Positions 39,001 through 51,741 are shown, counted from the first letter of the stretch. The stretch is DNA of 64,000 nucleotides from Phascolomyces articulosus (GCA_025677815.1 JAIXMP010000003.1:1612001-1676000); one strand, 5' to 3'. The notes: generated by a model from the sequence alone, not told the origin. Made by a program: numbers and translations.

Positions 39001-41287
39001 GTATAAAGAAGTACTATATATATATATCCTATATTTATCCCAAGTATACTAAAAAAGTCCCCATTTTAAAAAATATTAGTCGAGGAATGGGACCGTCGTG
39101 TGATTGACAAAACTATACTTCCCAGAATGCCATGGCACGATGTCTCGCTCTGTGTGGTAACGTATTTATACTTGTGTAACATATAACAATTAGTACACAA
39201 ATAACCTAAACTATTTTTGGATACAACAACCATACAAAAAGAAACTCATTCATCCTACTTCTTTCAATTTACTAGTTGGGTGAACCTGTTCTTGATGTCG
39301 GTCGTCATTTTTGTGAACGTTGGAATTATATCAAAACCAAGAAGAACATGGATGATGAAAAGATTTTGTTCTTGAGACCCGCTTTGGGTGGTTTCGGCCA
39401 TCATCAACAATTCTCTATTCCTGGTGATGAGGGCGAAGTTGCTGCTCATCGTTCTTACCGTTTCAACCATGGTGTTCGTGATATCGCTGGTACTTGCCGT
39501 GCTCAAGTCCTCCGTAGTTCTGGTGAATGGAGTTTGGGTTTGGACCAAACTGAGCATTCTATTCAAAATGCCTATGTTGCTTCCATTCTCTCTGCTGAAC
39601 ATTTCATTTATATTGAAAACCAATTCTTCAGTAAGTTCTAATGCATGGATGAGGGGGGGGGGTTGAAAAGCTTTTAATTATAATAGAGTAGTAGAAAATG
39701 TCATCGAGTTGAAAAACATGGTGCGAAACATATTACTTATTAAATGAACCTATTCATAAATATTATTATAGTCACTTCGACTGAAAAGGATGATGACTTT
39801 GTTCTCAAGAACTTGATTGGTGAAGCCATCGTTAAGAGAATTAACCGCGCTCATGAAGAACGCGAACCTTTCAAGGTCTACGTTGTTATTCCATTGATGC
39901 CTGGTTTCCCTGCTGAACTTAGTACCAAGGAAGCTTCCAACCCTAGGTATATAAAAAAAATTCACTCTATCCTTCTTTCTGGGATGATAACTTGATTTAT
40001 AGGAAAACTAACATCTGCACCTATTAATATAGAATGATTATGCATTACCAATACATTTCCATTTGCCGCGGTGGTCGCAGTATCATTGAAAAGCTTGAAG
40101 CCAATGGTATCAACGCCAGTGATTATATCCGTTTCTTCAGTTTGAGAAACTACGAAAAGATTGTTCGTTCCAAGACTGAAGAATTGTTGACTCAAGTCGA
40201 TGGTTTCTCTAAGCCTTATAACAGTGGCTATGGTGATGTTGAAGGTGAAGTCGACTATGCTCGTGTTTCCGATTATGATCAAAGCAGAGAACAAGAATCC
40301 AGCAATGATTTCGTTTCTGAAGAACTTTATATCCACTCCAAGCTTCTCATCGCTGATGGTATGGTTTTTTTTTATATTTCTCAAAAACAATCTACATATC
40401 ACATATATTGTATGAGGTGGTTCTATAGTATAGATTTATGATTAATCTTTTAATATTTTCTTTTTTAAATAGATCGTCTTGTCATCATGGGTTCTGCCAA
40501 CTTGAACGATCGTTCCCAATGTGGTGATCGTGACTCTGAAATCGCCCTTCTTGTCCAAGATCAAGATATGATTCCTTCTCAAATGGGTGGCAACTACGTA
40601 AGTATTGTGATATATATAAGAGAGGAAAGGACTAGAATCCTATTTTCTCCTTCCTTTTATTTCTTCCCATTATATGGAAAATTGACATTAATTAACTCAT
40701 TTATTATAGTTCCAAGCTGGTCGATTTGCTGCAACACTCCGCCGTCAATTGTGGAAGGAACATTTGGGCTTGATCACTGATGCCGGCAGACCTTTGGATG
40801 AAGTTACCGATGATATGCTTCCATTGCCTGTTCCTCAAATCGATTATACCGAATCGGAAGAAGATCGTTTGGTCATGGATCCTCTTTCTGATGAATTATT
40901 CAATTTGATGACTGAAACTGCTGCCACTAATACTGATGCTTTCCGTCAAGTATTCCACTGTGTTCCTGATGACAATGGTAAGAATATATTTTAAAAGAAT
41001 AGAATATTATTTAAAACAAATTTTCTACATATATGCTAACTCTCTCCACTTGTTAATAATGTATAGTACATAACTGGGATGAATACAAGGAATTCTATCC
41101 TGACCAAAGCAAAATCGAAATTGGCCATGTGTATAACCCAAGCATGAGTGTCGATGAAATCCGTGAACAACTTTCTCGTGTTCGTGGTCATTTGGTTGAA
41201 TTCCCTCTTCAATTCTTGCAAGATGAAGATCTTGCTGGTGAAACTATTCCTTTCATTACTGATTTGACCGAAGAACTTTATACTTAA
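37706..41287 (+). CDS. phospholipase D, two HKD motifs
   Basis: Hydrolyses phosphatidylcholine-type lipids to phosphatidic acid. About 14 exons give roughly 860 residues. The N-terminus has no PX or PH domain, so it differs from yeast Spo14/Pld1. The order is an acidic start ([11 protein letters not shown]), [27 protein letters not shown] plus SPEM plus [13 protein letters not shown], and the first catalytic motif [17 protein letters not shown] (HxKxxxxD). Next come [32 protein letters not shown] and NQFF, and the second motif [20 protein letters not shown]. All key H, K and D residues are present. Codon use is biased as in highly expressed genes. The ATG at 37706 is preferred (TTAAACATGGC); an in-frame ATG at 37688 would add six residues. 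Confidence 0.93.
38120..38131 (+). other. 12-nt microexon of the PLD gene
   Basis: TCTCCCGAAATG (Ser-Pro-Glu-Met) is flanked by AAAATAG on the left and GTAAAATA on the right. It joins WWL (exon ending at 38007) to YLRRPP (exon starting at 38232) and restores the PLD signature WWLSPE(L/M)YLRRP. The two flanking introns are 112 and 100 nt, all in phase 0. Confidence 0.85.
38968..39000. repeat. (ATT)n microsatellite in a PLD intron
   Basis: About eleven ATT units that begin four bases after the GT of the intron donor. A G10 run lies in another PLD intron near 39652. Confidence 0.85.
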
Positions 41288-42340
41288 GCGATATCGGTTT
41301 TTAGTAGTCTTCTTTTTGTATAGTTAGTTTTCTTATAAATATTTATTATTGTATTGTTGTACTTGTACAATTATTTTTTTTTTTTCAAAAAAATACCAAA
41401 CTTTATATAAAATATCAATTTCGATTAATCATGAATCGAGAAAAACAATGCTATGTTTTTAAAGGTATAAAACGCATTTTAAGGTTTATGTACAATTGCT
41501 GGCTGTAACCTATATCTAATGCATAAAAATGGTTCCTTTAGTAACTCTCACATTTAATGGTGGCTTTATATTATTATGATTAAGATAGAATTATAAATCT
41601 GCTGCTATGATAGTAGAATAGCAGCATAGGATGAGATGTATATTTTTGCACTTTTCAACAAATTATTCTACTGGATTATAAACAGGTCAACTCTTCCAAA
41701 GCGATAAATATATTACTTATGAGCCTCTCTATTTATATTGACATTTCATGCATTTGTATATTATTATATAATGTTCTTGCTAATTCTTGTAAGCTTCGAA
41801 AAGTATTACAAGTCGTGTATTTTTCTACACGCGTTGTTATTATAAATACAGAATTTTGCATGAAAAAAGGAGAGAGTGAAGGGAGAACCATATACTACAA
41901 TTTATAAATCCCTCCTTCTTCATCTTTTTTCCCCTTATAATTCTTTATTTCTATCATTTTTCATCCCCCCCTCCATAAAACTAACATATTTTACGTTAAT
42001 TAACTAATTTATTATTATATTAGTATTTCATCTATATATGTTAATTTATTCACTAATATTCACCTACTCCGCTGTTCATTGAAAAGGTTTATATATCTCT
42101 TTGGGTCAAATGTAATATTTTATGCATAAATGTATACTGCGAATATGTATATGATATACTACTTGTTTCTAACGAATAATACTCATTGGTATTATATAAC
42201 TGATATTATATATTATTACCAAACAAACTTTCTATAAAAAAAAGTATGATGGTGGTGGCTCCTGATGGCAACAGCAATGGTGGGAGATATATTTAAACAA
42301 TTTATTCGATACTAACCTAATTATCCCATTATTATTATTA
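41288..42340. other. intergenic, PLD 3' flank
   Basis: AT-rich, no gene recognised. The ORF at 41719-41907 is low-complexity. The stretch ends with an ATT-rich run directly before the TA that borders the putative transposon. Confidence 0.45.
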
Positions 42341-44457
42341 CAAAAATTGGGGGGGGGGCAAATCCCTCACTTTTTTTTGTATCGTTGAAACCAATGTAAT
42401 TCTCCATCTTCTAATATAATAATCAGACACCCATAATGAAAAAAAAAATTATAAGAGTGTTGTTTGAACTTTTATTATTATTACTTTTTGTCATTGTATA
42501 TGGTTTTATTGAACTGATAAATAAATGATGTATATATACAAAATGTAGCTAGTAATCAAAGGTAAAAAAAAAATGGAGGTGACAGACTAGAAATTAGACG
42601 CTAAACATTATAGTGTGGACTATAATAAATATGGACCATGATGTTTCATGATGAAGAAAGAAGTGGGATATTGGAGTAGGGTCAAGTCGTTCAACAGTAC
42701 AAAAGGAAAGAAGAGAAGATGTTGAAACAGGTACTAAAATAATGAGATTTAGTTGATACTACGTTGCTAAAAGAAACTAATCCTATTTCATTCTATCCCG
42801 CCCAGATCATTCTCGGTTTAACTTTTGCGTAACATTCTCCGGTTCATCGAGCATATTCTAAAATGCAGCTATTATTGTCTGTAATTAACCATATACATGA
42901 TCTTTTGGCATCGTTGTAGTAGTTTTACCTTAAGTTTGAATAAGATCTCCAGCAGTAAGCGTTGAATAGACAATATAGTCCATGGTTTCATAAACACATT
43001 GAATTGCAAAAATTCGTCACTTCTTAAATATCATAATGATGGGGACTGGTAACGTTCTAACTCAGCATTAAGCATTTTGTTGTGTATTCCATCAGATCAA
43101 GAGCATCTTCTTTGGTATGTAAGGCATCATCTTCACTATAGCACATAGTATACCACGTCATTAATAATTCAAGCAATGTTTATACTGTTGCGACTTATTT
43201 TACAGTACCTTGAGCATTCAAATAGCATTTGTTGAAACTTCACATTTGTCGAGTCCATTACCATTAAGAAGCTTCCTTTATCCTTCTTCTGCTAAACACA
43301 ATAAAACCTTCTTTTAAGCTAGTGAACCAATTTCACACCTATAAATGTTGACCAGAAAAGATATTTGCATGAAGCTGAGCGTATCTTTTACCGTATAAAG
43401 GATGCCAACAATGTACTGGCGCTAAAATATTTAAAGATAGGTACATTGTATTTGATATATGGAGTTCGTTCGTTTGGAGGTATCTGAAACGTCCACTCTT
43501 TTGCGATTTGCATCATATAGTTATATAGACAATTTGACGCATCCTATATCGATATCTTGATGTACATTATTTTCCATACTTTGAGCTTCATATGCATTAC
43601 TCAAATCGCAAACTGTGTCACTCCTTTTATTGTTCGCCTATATTCTTCTTTCAAAACATTGGGCACTTGGCTATCTAACGCTAGAACCACCGAAAATGTA
43701 CCATTAGTTCTAACTATAAACGGTACAAGCATTAATATGCTACATAATTTTATTCTTTTATAATAACTACCTTTATGTCGCGCTTCATTCAATCTACATG
43801 AACTTCAAAGCTATTTTCAATCATTTTTATTTGAGCATGATCAATAGCCATAGATTTTGCAAATATCAGACGCAGACTGTAAAGCATCCTTGTGAACCGT
43901 GAGGGCTTCGAGAAAATCCCATTTGGCTTGACTAACAGACAAAAAATAACGCTTTCCGCTTGTCGAAATTTTATGATTCAAATTATTATTTTAAGTATAC
44001 AATTTATGGCTATTATTTGTATAAAATAAATGTTGAGTGTAGTCTAATATGTAATAGCAATAACAGCTATAATAAAATGATCGAAAGGATTGTTACTTTT
44101 TTTATTTGGGAGAGGTTAGGATATCCATGGCAGTACTCATAAATAGTGGAGCCATCATGGGAGGATACCAAGACTCAAAATGGAACTACCTTTATTGTGT
44201 TGGGTACAGATCAAGAGGGAATTACGCCAAACTCCACTTGTCAAAAGTGAGAACTTTGCAATTACTAGTATTGAATAAGTGATAAAGATACTCACTTCCA
44301 GATGCTGTAGAAGTTATATATGTCACTTTCATAAACAGTTCAGTAAGTGCATTAATATGGAGAGAACAGAGTTGTATTTTATAATTTTTTTCATTTTGTT
44401 AATGAGTTCCTGATATTGATTTTCCAAAAATTTCATCAACCCCCCCCCCAATTTTTG
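42341..44457. mobile_element. 2.1-kb putative DNA transposon with oligo-G ends
   Basis: The left end CAAAAATTGGGGGGGGGG (42341-42358) is an exact inverted match, 18 of 18, to the right end (44440-44457, C10 then AATTTTTG). Each end is bordered by TA (42339-42340, 44458-44459), as for Tc1/mariner/pogo insertions. Such a long G-run in an AT-rich genome makes a chance match of 18 bases unlikely. The interior holds a decayed minus-strand coding region (listed separately) and no intact transposase. So it is either a dead autonomous element or a non-autonomous element that carries other DNA. Confidence 0.6.
42780..43975 (-). pseudogene. decayed minus-strand coding region inside the element
   Basis: Several protein-like stretches are broken by stops and frameshifts. 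In order on the minus strand they are KRYFLSVSQAKWDFLEALTV with HKDALQSASDICKIYGY (about 43970-43840), NGTFSVVLALDSQVPNVLKE (about 43700), MMQIAKEWTFQIPPNERTPY (about 43520-43460), and MVMDSTNVKFQQMLFECSRY (about 43265-43205). The spacing and order suggest one original gene of 300 codons or more. The style recalls uncharacterised multicopy ORFs of Mucoromycota genomes, not a recognisable DDE transposase. That is recollection, not a search result. Confidence 0.5.
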
Positions 44458-45130
44458 TAGTACATGGAATTTGGAGATGGAAATTGAACCATGTGGGATT
44501 TATATTATTATATGAGGATTTCTTATGGTTTATTTTGAATAAAAGTTTCTCTCTATTTGATATTGAGATTTGACAGAAATAAACATTGATATTTATAGTT
44601 ACTAGACAGAGTCATTTTGATAGCTGTTATACAGTTAAAAGAAATGGCAAAAATTAAAAGACCATAGGTTCTAAAAATAGCAATTTCAGATCAATTAGTG
44701 GTAGTAAATAAGAACAAAGACGAGAGTTGGGTCTGGAAAGAGAGTTTCAGATCAAAATGTAATTCAACTTTTGTTCTTTTTGGAAAGGCTTGTTTTTTTC
44801 AAGGATTTTTTTCTTATTCTTATTATAACAATTATACTTCTTTTCACTTCTCTCTCTCTCTCTTATATATATATATATATATAAAACGCTCTCAAACAAA
44901 ACATCCACCCCTTCCTCTCTCTCCCTCTCTCTTTCTCTCCTTTCATCTTTGACTACTATTTAAATATTATTATTAAACACGTATCTTCCTTTTTGCCACC
45001 TTAATACTTCTTTTTCTTCCTTTATATCATTATTGACGGTGGTCCTGTTTTAATATATCAACTTATATATACATACAAACATATATACACGTTCCTTTTA
45101 TATATATATATATATATAAACATATACACT
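44458..45130. other. intergenic, NIPA promoter region
   Basis: AT-rich, with CT-rich and (TA)n runs at about 44845-44885 and 45100-45118 just before the transporter ATG. The ORF at 44698-44952 is low-complexity Phe/Ser/Leu and is not supported. Confidence 0.45.
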
Positions 45131-46869
45131 ATGATTCCTGATAAATATATTGGTCTCATCCTTGCCATGAGTTCAAGCGTGTTTATTGGTCTTTCTTTTA
45201 TCATTACGAAAAAAGGTCTTATTAATGCCCAACGACGACACGGTAAAGAAACACCACGCATACTCTCTTTCTATTTCAATAGTTCTTTTTGTTATAAAAG
45301 AAGGATATTTCTATTCGTTTTTTGTGTAGAAACTAAAGAGTACGACACTATTTCCTTTTCTTCTAGGTGTATCGGCAGCAGACGGCAAACATCATTACCT
45401 TCGCAATTGGACATGGTGGGCTGGAATGAGTACAAGTAAGGAAAAAAACTAGTTTTCTATAAAAAAAAGAAGGGAGAGGCTTCCGGTATGATTTTTTCAT
45501 CTTTGACGTCCATACTCATATTATCTTTTTAAATATGCAAATTCTATAATCATAGTGGCGGTGGGTGAAGTATTGAACTTTTCAGCGTATTCTTTTGCAC
45601 CAGCTATTCTCGTTACACCACTTGGAGCACTCAGTGTTATTTTAGGGTAAACAGATTTTCTATATGATGAGATTAAGGCGTGGTGATGAAAGGAAAAGAA
45701 GGGGGGTGAGTGCGTTTAAGGAAACCAAGGGGAGCGCGAAAAAATGACATATTAGTTGGAAAAAAAACTAATGCAAATTATTTCACGTGTATATATAATT
45801 AGTGCGATATTTGCATCGATCTTTTTAAAAGAAACATTAGGTGCTATTGGGAAGATTGGTTGTTTATTATCTGTTGTAGGTGCTGTATTAGTCGTATTAC
45901 ATGCTCCTCAAGACCCAAACGTTGATAATATCGATGAATTACTGTTTTATGCATTACAACCTGGTAAGTATTTCCTATTTCTTTTAAATGATTGGTTTTC
46001 TAGAAAATCAGATTATTTCCTTTATGTGTGTTTGTGTGTGTTTGGTATGAACTATTTCAACTTTATATTATACTAAACGAATTCTTAAAAACTAAACTAT
46101 ATACAGGCTTTATGATTTATTGTACCCTGGTGGTCGTCATTAGTTTATTTATGATCTATAAGGTTGTTCCAAAATACGGCAAAAGAAATCCATTTATCTA
46201 TGTATCCATTTGTTCACTCGTTGGTTCTGTTTCCGTCATGTCGATCAAAGCATTTGGTATTGCATTGAAACTTACGTTTGCCGGTAACAATCAATTTACC
46301 CATCCATCGACGTATGTATTTGGAATTGTGGTGGCAGTGTGTATCGTAACTCAGATGAACTACTTTAATAAGGCTTTGGAACAATTCTCAACCAATGTGT
46401 AAGTGATCAAATATCTTGATGGGAGGTTATATATATACTATTGGATCTGGGTAAATAAGAAAAAAGGATCAAAATACTCATGATATATGAATATATATAT
46501 ATATATATAATTTTTAGTGTCAATCCTATTTATTTCGTATGCTTTACAACAGCAACCATCACCGCTTCGACCATTTTATTCCAAGGTTTCAACGTCGATA
46601 GTCCTGTTTACGTCATGTCATTAATAGCTGGTTTTATTGTCATCTTTACTGGTGTATACTTGTTGGATTCAATTGCCCGTGGCGCTGGCGCCAGCAATAA
46701 TAATAACAATCCTGGCAACGGTGATGGTGAAGACGAACATTTATTAATGAGTGAAGCAACACTTTTGGAAAATGAAGAAGCTGTGGGTTTAACGGATATG
46801 CATGATGATGATTCGGATTTAGAGGATGGTTTAGTGAATCGAAGAGAAAGTAGTCAGAGAGTTCGATGA
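45131..46869 (+). CDS. NIPA-family magnesium transporter
   Basis: NIPA proteins are nine-helix membrane proteins of the drug/metabolite transporter superfamily that carry Mg2+. Six exons give about 350 residues. The family signatures appear in order: DKYIGLILAMSSSVFIGLSF with ITKKGL, the exon YLRNWTWWAGMST, VAVGEVLNFSAYSFAPAILV with TPLGALSVILG, IFASIFLKETLGAIGKIGC with VLVVLHAP, ICSLVGSVSVMSIKAFGIAL, VTQMNYFNKALEQFSTN, and VNPIYFVCFTTATITASTIL with LFQGF. The cytosolic C-tail after the last helix is Asn/Gly and acid-rich (DDDSDLEDG), as in other fungal members. Start at 45131 is the first Met and keeps helix 1 intact. Confidence 0.92.
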
Positions 46870-47536
46870 AAAGAGATCTCTGACAAAATACCCATTCTTT
46901 CTTCCTTCTTCCACACCTTCTTCCGTATTTATATAACAAAATTTTTGTAAAATAGCACATGAAAAAAAACACAACTTCTTTTTCCATTTTATTGTTTATT
47001 CCCGATACTCACCGAAATTCACTTTGAACGTTTCCCACAGTAAAAAACACCCATCCACACCTTCTTCCGACATGACTATTACTTTCCACAACTCACCCTC
47101 CATCCGTCGTCTTATTCGTTCCTCTCTCCCCATATCTTTTTTTATATTGTTCTTTCTCTCTCTCTCTTCAATATACACATATCTTGAGAGATATCAAAGC
47201 CTTATGTATAGCAATCCAAAGATTATTATATTATATTATATTATTTTTATATATTTATATAAAGCCCTATAACCCTTGTTCTTCAACTATGGCTAGAACC
47301 ATCAATTTTTTTTTAAAAAAAAAAACGAGCTTCGATCCGAGATAATTTTATTTTTTTGACTCATTGGAACAAAACTGAGCCGGAAGAGAAAAGCTGTGTG
47401 TGCGGGGGAAGGAGCGGGTGGTCAATGTGCAGAGATCGAAAAAAGTATATAATTTAACACACTCCCAGGCTTTTGGATTCTTTATCACTCTTTTGTTTAT
47501 TGTTACTATTTCTATTTTACATCCCTTCTTGTGATA
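46870..47536. other. intergenic, P450 promoter region
   Basis: A TATATAA at 47446-47452 lies 85-91 bases before the P450 start. ORFs here (46996-47178 minus, 47024-47272 plus) show no family features. Confidence 0.45.
47446..47452 (+). promoter_or_regulatory. TATA box of the P450 gene
   Basis: TATATAA in a short mixed-composition stretch, 85-91 bases upstream of the ATG at 47537. The leader in between is T/C-rich. Confidence 0.5.
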
Positions 47537-49595
47537 ATGTCGATGTTGCCAGATAATATCAAACGGGAACACTTAGCTTCAGCTGTGGCTGTTGCTACCA
47601 CCGCCACTGCCTTGATCTATTATTGGTCACGATCTCGTAAAAATGATCCTTTTGATGCTTTCGTGAAACCGAAGGGTCGACTCCCTTATGTTGGTAATAC
47701 ATACAATCAACTCCTTTTTTATTATTATTAGTTTCCATTCTTGTTACTAAGTTTGATCAATACATAAATAGGTCACCTTTTATGTTTTGATAAGTTACCC
47801 GGTTTAAAGTTTGACGACTGGCATAAACAATATGGTCCTGTTCTTCGAGTAGATATGGGAGTTCAGAAATGGATTCTTGTCTCTGATCCCGAGATTGTCC
47901 AACACTTGTTTGTCACTCATGGTGCCATTGCAAGCAATCGACCATTCCAATTGTTTGGTGGCAAATATTATGCACTTGGCAAAAGGTATTATTTTCTTTT
48001 GGACTATTTTTTTTGTTACTTGATAGTAGTGATATATTTCTTTTTCCTTTTTTTTCTATCCTGTACTAAACCTTATCTACTGGTTTTTCTTTTCAACAGA
48101 GGCATTATTTTGGCGGATCAAACCAAAAAATGGAAACATTTACGTACTGCCGCTCTTTCTCTTTTGTCTCCAAAAATGGTCTCTCAATTTGCTCCTATTC
48201 TTGAACGTGAAAGCGTTCAATTAATTCAAGAGCTTATCGATCTTTCTGCTGCTAGTGATGGGGAAGGTATCAATCCTGTGGCTTTTTTGCAACGTACTTC
48301 TTTAAATTATGCCTTGCAAACTGGTTTTGCAACACGTGTCGCCTCTTCCGAGGACCCACTGTTGCATCAAATAATTGAATTTATTGAAGAAGGTTTAGTC
48401 ATTGGTGGTGTTCAAAATGACTTAGGTGGATTTTTACCTGTACTCAAGTTTTTGGATGTTATCTTACGTCGTGATAAAATGTTCAGAAAGTGGATCAGTG
48501 AAAAGCGAGATCCATTGATTGCCAAGTTACTTGACATAGCTTATAATTCAGATCAAGATAATTTGTTTAAACGTTTACGTGATCAGCAACAAGAACTTGG
48601 ATTGGATGATGAAGATCTTTTGGTGACAGCCGGTAAATATATTATTGATATATATATATTTGGTTTGATAGGTCAACCACATATTTATACTAACAATAAT
48701 AATCTACATATATATATATAGGCGATGTCATTACAGGCGCGACAGATACAAGCTCTATGTCCATTACATGGATTTTTGCCATTTTATTACACCATCCTGA
48801 AATTTGTATCAAGATTCAAAATGAAATTGATACGTTTATCCAAAAGAACAATCGTCGTCCAGTGTTTGCTGACCGTGAAGAATTTCCATATCTTATTTCT
48901 GTCCAAAAAGAAGCACTTCGATTCAAACCTCTTGGTCATTTTACATTCTTCCATGTTCTCGAACAAGACAGTACGTCTAGTTCTCATATACATATTTATA
49001 TGATATATTTATGAAAAAACGAAAGAAGGAAAACTAATAATATGTATATACTACTGGTTATTTTTTTATATATAGTTTACTATAAAGGCTACTTGTTCCC
49101 AAAGGGTGCCAGTGTTTTACCAACTACTCTTACCATGCAATATAACCCTGATCTTTACCCAGAACCCACAAAGTTTAAACCTGAACGTTTCTTGAATAAT
49201 ACGCGTACCATGCAATCCTGTGCTAATGGTAAACTTGAAAACCGCGATCATTTCCTCTTTGGTTGGGGTCGTCGAACTTGCCCTGGTATTCATCTTGTAA
49301 GTCTCTAAAAAACTTGACTATTTTTATGTGGGATACAAGCTTTTTTTTTTTTTTTTTTTTACAAAAACAAACAAGAATTTCTAACCCTTGGTGATAAACC
49401 TTTTTTTTTTTGGGAAAATAGGCCGAGGTCCAAATGTTCAATATTTTAACGCGTGTATTTGCTGATTGTGATTTGAAACCACCAGCTAGTGGAGAAATAC
49501 CTGACCTTGATGCTTATCGTGATGGTGGCATTACAGTCTTGCCACCGTTATTCAAAGCTCGTTTCGTTGCACGTCCTAACAGACCTCAATTCTAA
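47537..49595 (+). CDS. cytochrome P450 monooxygenase
   Basis: A haem-thiolate enzyme, microsomal by its N-terminal hydrophobic segment (HLASAVAVATTATALIYYW). Six exons give about 510 residues. Landmarks are the Pro-rich hinge (KPKGRLPYVGH), helix C WKHLRTAALSLLSP, the I-helix oxygen-activation motif GDVITGATDTSSMS, the K-helix ExxR in KEALRFKP, the PERF-like FKPERFLNN, and the haem loop FGWGRRTCPG with the ligand Cys. The signature is complete, so an active enzyme is expected. Substrate and CYP family cannot be fixed by eye; many Mucoromycota P450s of this build belong to lineage-specific families. The start ATG (47537) follows a TATA box. Confidence 0.93.
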
Positions 49596-51031
49596 ACGTA
49601 TATCCTTCCCTTTTCTCTTTCCTTCTACAGTCTATTCATTGATAACCCTCTGTATGTTATTTATTTATTTCTTATCGTTTTCATTTTATTTATATGCTTA
49701 AATATTATGGATTATATTTTATATATATGTAAATTATATAATAATAATAATAATAAATGTACCGTAACTCTCTTACTGAAAATTTCCTCGACCTCCAATG
49801 AAGGAAGCTATATCAACACCAGTCTTTAAATCACAGAATTAATCCTTTCTGGCTCCGTAACACTTTACTGCAGTAAAAAAATGTAGAAAAGTGGCCGATC
49901 TAAACCGACATCCAGAATTTAGAAACAAGGTGTTCATATTTTGGTTTTAATCCCGATAGTGTTGAGCTCCACTTTACTGAGGCAAGTTGTGGGTAAAAAT
50001 TCTTTTAAGGACCTTTTTTAAGCTCAACAGCTTTCAAAAGACAAGTAACGATGATGCACTATAGAGAAAATGGTAATGCAGTATAAGAGAACGTTTAAAA
50101 ATAGGTCACTTTAAGTGCTTTCTGTTCATTTATTGTCAGTATTTATGTAAATTTTCTTATTACTTTTATTATTCAGATGTTACTTTTCAAGAATTTGTGG
50201 AATAAAAAAATTGCAAAAAAAAAGTAAAAATATCGACCTAGTTAAGAGCTCATGTACCATATAAGACGATTTATGGTGAATAATATGAAACATGTTGATA
50301 ATCCAAGCCTTTCGAGTTGCATATATGATGGTTTGTTATATCGGATAAGTTTAGATTGTTGCTCAATTGTTAGGACTATAAACTGGACTTTTAGGTCCAT
50401 CTTCATATATTCTGACCATAATGTTATTTTCGTTAAGACACTCAATCACGGGATGAATATCCTTGAAAGACCCTTGGAATCAAAATATGTTTCTCAAAGT
50501 GCTTGTTGATGCCTTGGCTTTAAGGTATCCAAAGTATCCATGGTTTCCTGCAGAGGAATCTGTACATACTACAACATGGTAGTCACTCGTTTCGGTTCAA
50601 GAATGAAAAGCATTCTCCTTTTGTTTCAAATTCTAATCTTTTTTCCTTGTGCATTAAGTAATTCAGGTTGCCTGGTAGCAGCTAATTTTGTTTATTGCAG
50701 AACAGGGTGTTATAATCCCCACACATAACTATACAGAAATCAAATTCTGAACAATAATAGTTTGCAAATCATGATTACCATTTGTTTTGACTGCTGGATA
50801 TATGTTTTATTTCCGGTCCTATCATCTATGATCTATATTATTTTTCTTGATAGGACCCTGAAATTTGGCAATTTAATCATGCATCCTCCTTTGAAATTAT
50901 TCTTCAGCCACCCACCTGCCAGTTTGAGCCGTCACGAAAAGTTGGAAATTCATATTTTGTATATTCAATACCGCTTGAACCTGTTTTTCCTGCCTTTTTT
51001 TTTTTTTTTGCTTGAACAAAGCTATATCATA
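49596..51031. other. intergenic, 1.4 kb
   Basis: AT-rich with an ATT/ATA run near 49740-49756. A short segment at 49871-49989 has CAGTAAA ends in inverted orientation and may be a MITE fragment. The ORFs at 50252-50509 and 50540-50728 have mixed composition but no family features. The region ends in a T-rich tract before RPC19. Confidence 0.4.
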
Positions 51032-51741
51032 ATGTCAGCCAACGAAGACGCCATGTCCACTAGCAGTCAACACGAGGATACCATTGCCGATGAAGAGATG
51101 GCCGAAGCTTCTGATAATGAAAGTGATTTTGGACCTGTTGATAAACTCGACATTGTAAGTCTCTTGTTTTCTTCAAAGGGAGTGTGTTTAAACACACACA
51201 AGATGATCATTGAGTAATAATGTATACTGATCCTTTTCTTTTTCATTATTATTATCAGGTCGCTGGCGCAGACAATGATAAAACTGCAATGACATTTAGT
51301 TTTAAGGAAGAAGATCACACATTGGGCAATTCTCTTCGACACATGATAAACAAAAAGTAAAACTCAGTTTCAATTTATTTTACGTGGTCAAAGAACAATA
51401 TCCCTTTCTTATGTAGTAACCAAAAAAATCATCATTTATTTTTTTATATAGTGCCGAAGTTGACTTTTGTGGTTATTCAATTCCTCATCCTTCAGAAGCA
51501 AAAATGCATATGCGTATTCAAACAACAGGTAACATACTTTATTTTTTTTTGTGATTAGAAAATATGAAAGGGTTCCAGAAATAGGATCCAATTAACCTCT
51601 CTTTTCTATTACTTTTTAGACAAAACATCCGCTATTGAAGCTTTAACAACAGGTCTCGATAATTTAAATGACTTGTGTAAAGTTGTTTTGGAAGCTTATG
51701 AGGCTGATTTGACAAAGGGCGATTATATTAAAGAAAACTAA
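51032..51741 (+). CDS. RPC19: RNA polymerase I/III subunit AC19
   Basis: AC19 (RPAC2, POLR1D) pairs with AC40 to form the alpha-like assembly platform of RNA polymerases I and III. Four exons give about 139 residues, the usual size. An acidic N-terminal tail (EDTIADEEMAEASDNESD) leads into the conserved core: FSFKEEDHTLGNSLRHMI (the alpha-motif HTLGN-LR), VDFCGYSIPHPSEAKMHMRI, and a helical end (SAIEALTTGLDNLNDLCKVV). All motifs are intact. The ATG at 51032 is placed after a T12-type tract. The upstream reading in the same frame is low-complexity. Confidence 0.95.

Noticed and set aside
39264..40402. Long minus-strand ORFs over PLD exons
   Set aside because: They mirror the biased codons of PLD on the opposite strand; the plus frame carries the catalytic HKD motifs.
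47024..47272. 82-codon ORF between NIPA and P450 genes
   Set aside because: Ser/Leu/Ile low-complexity with no family match, and it lies just upstream of the P450 promoter.
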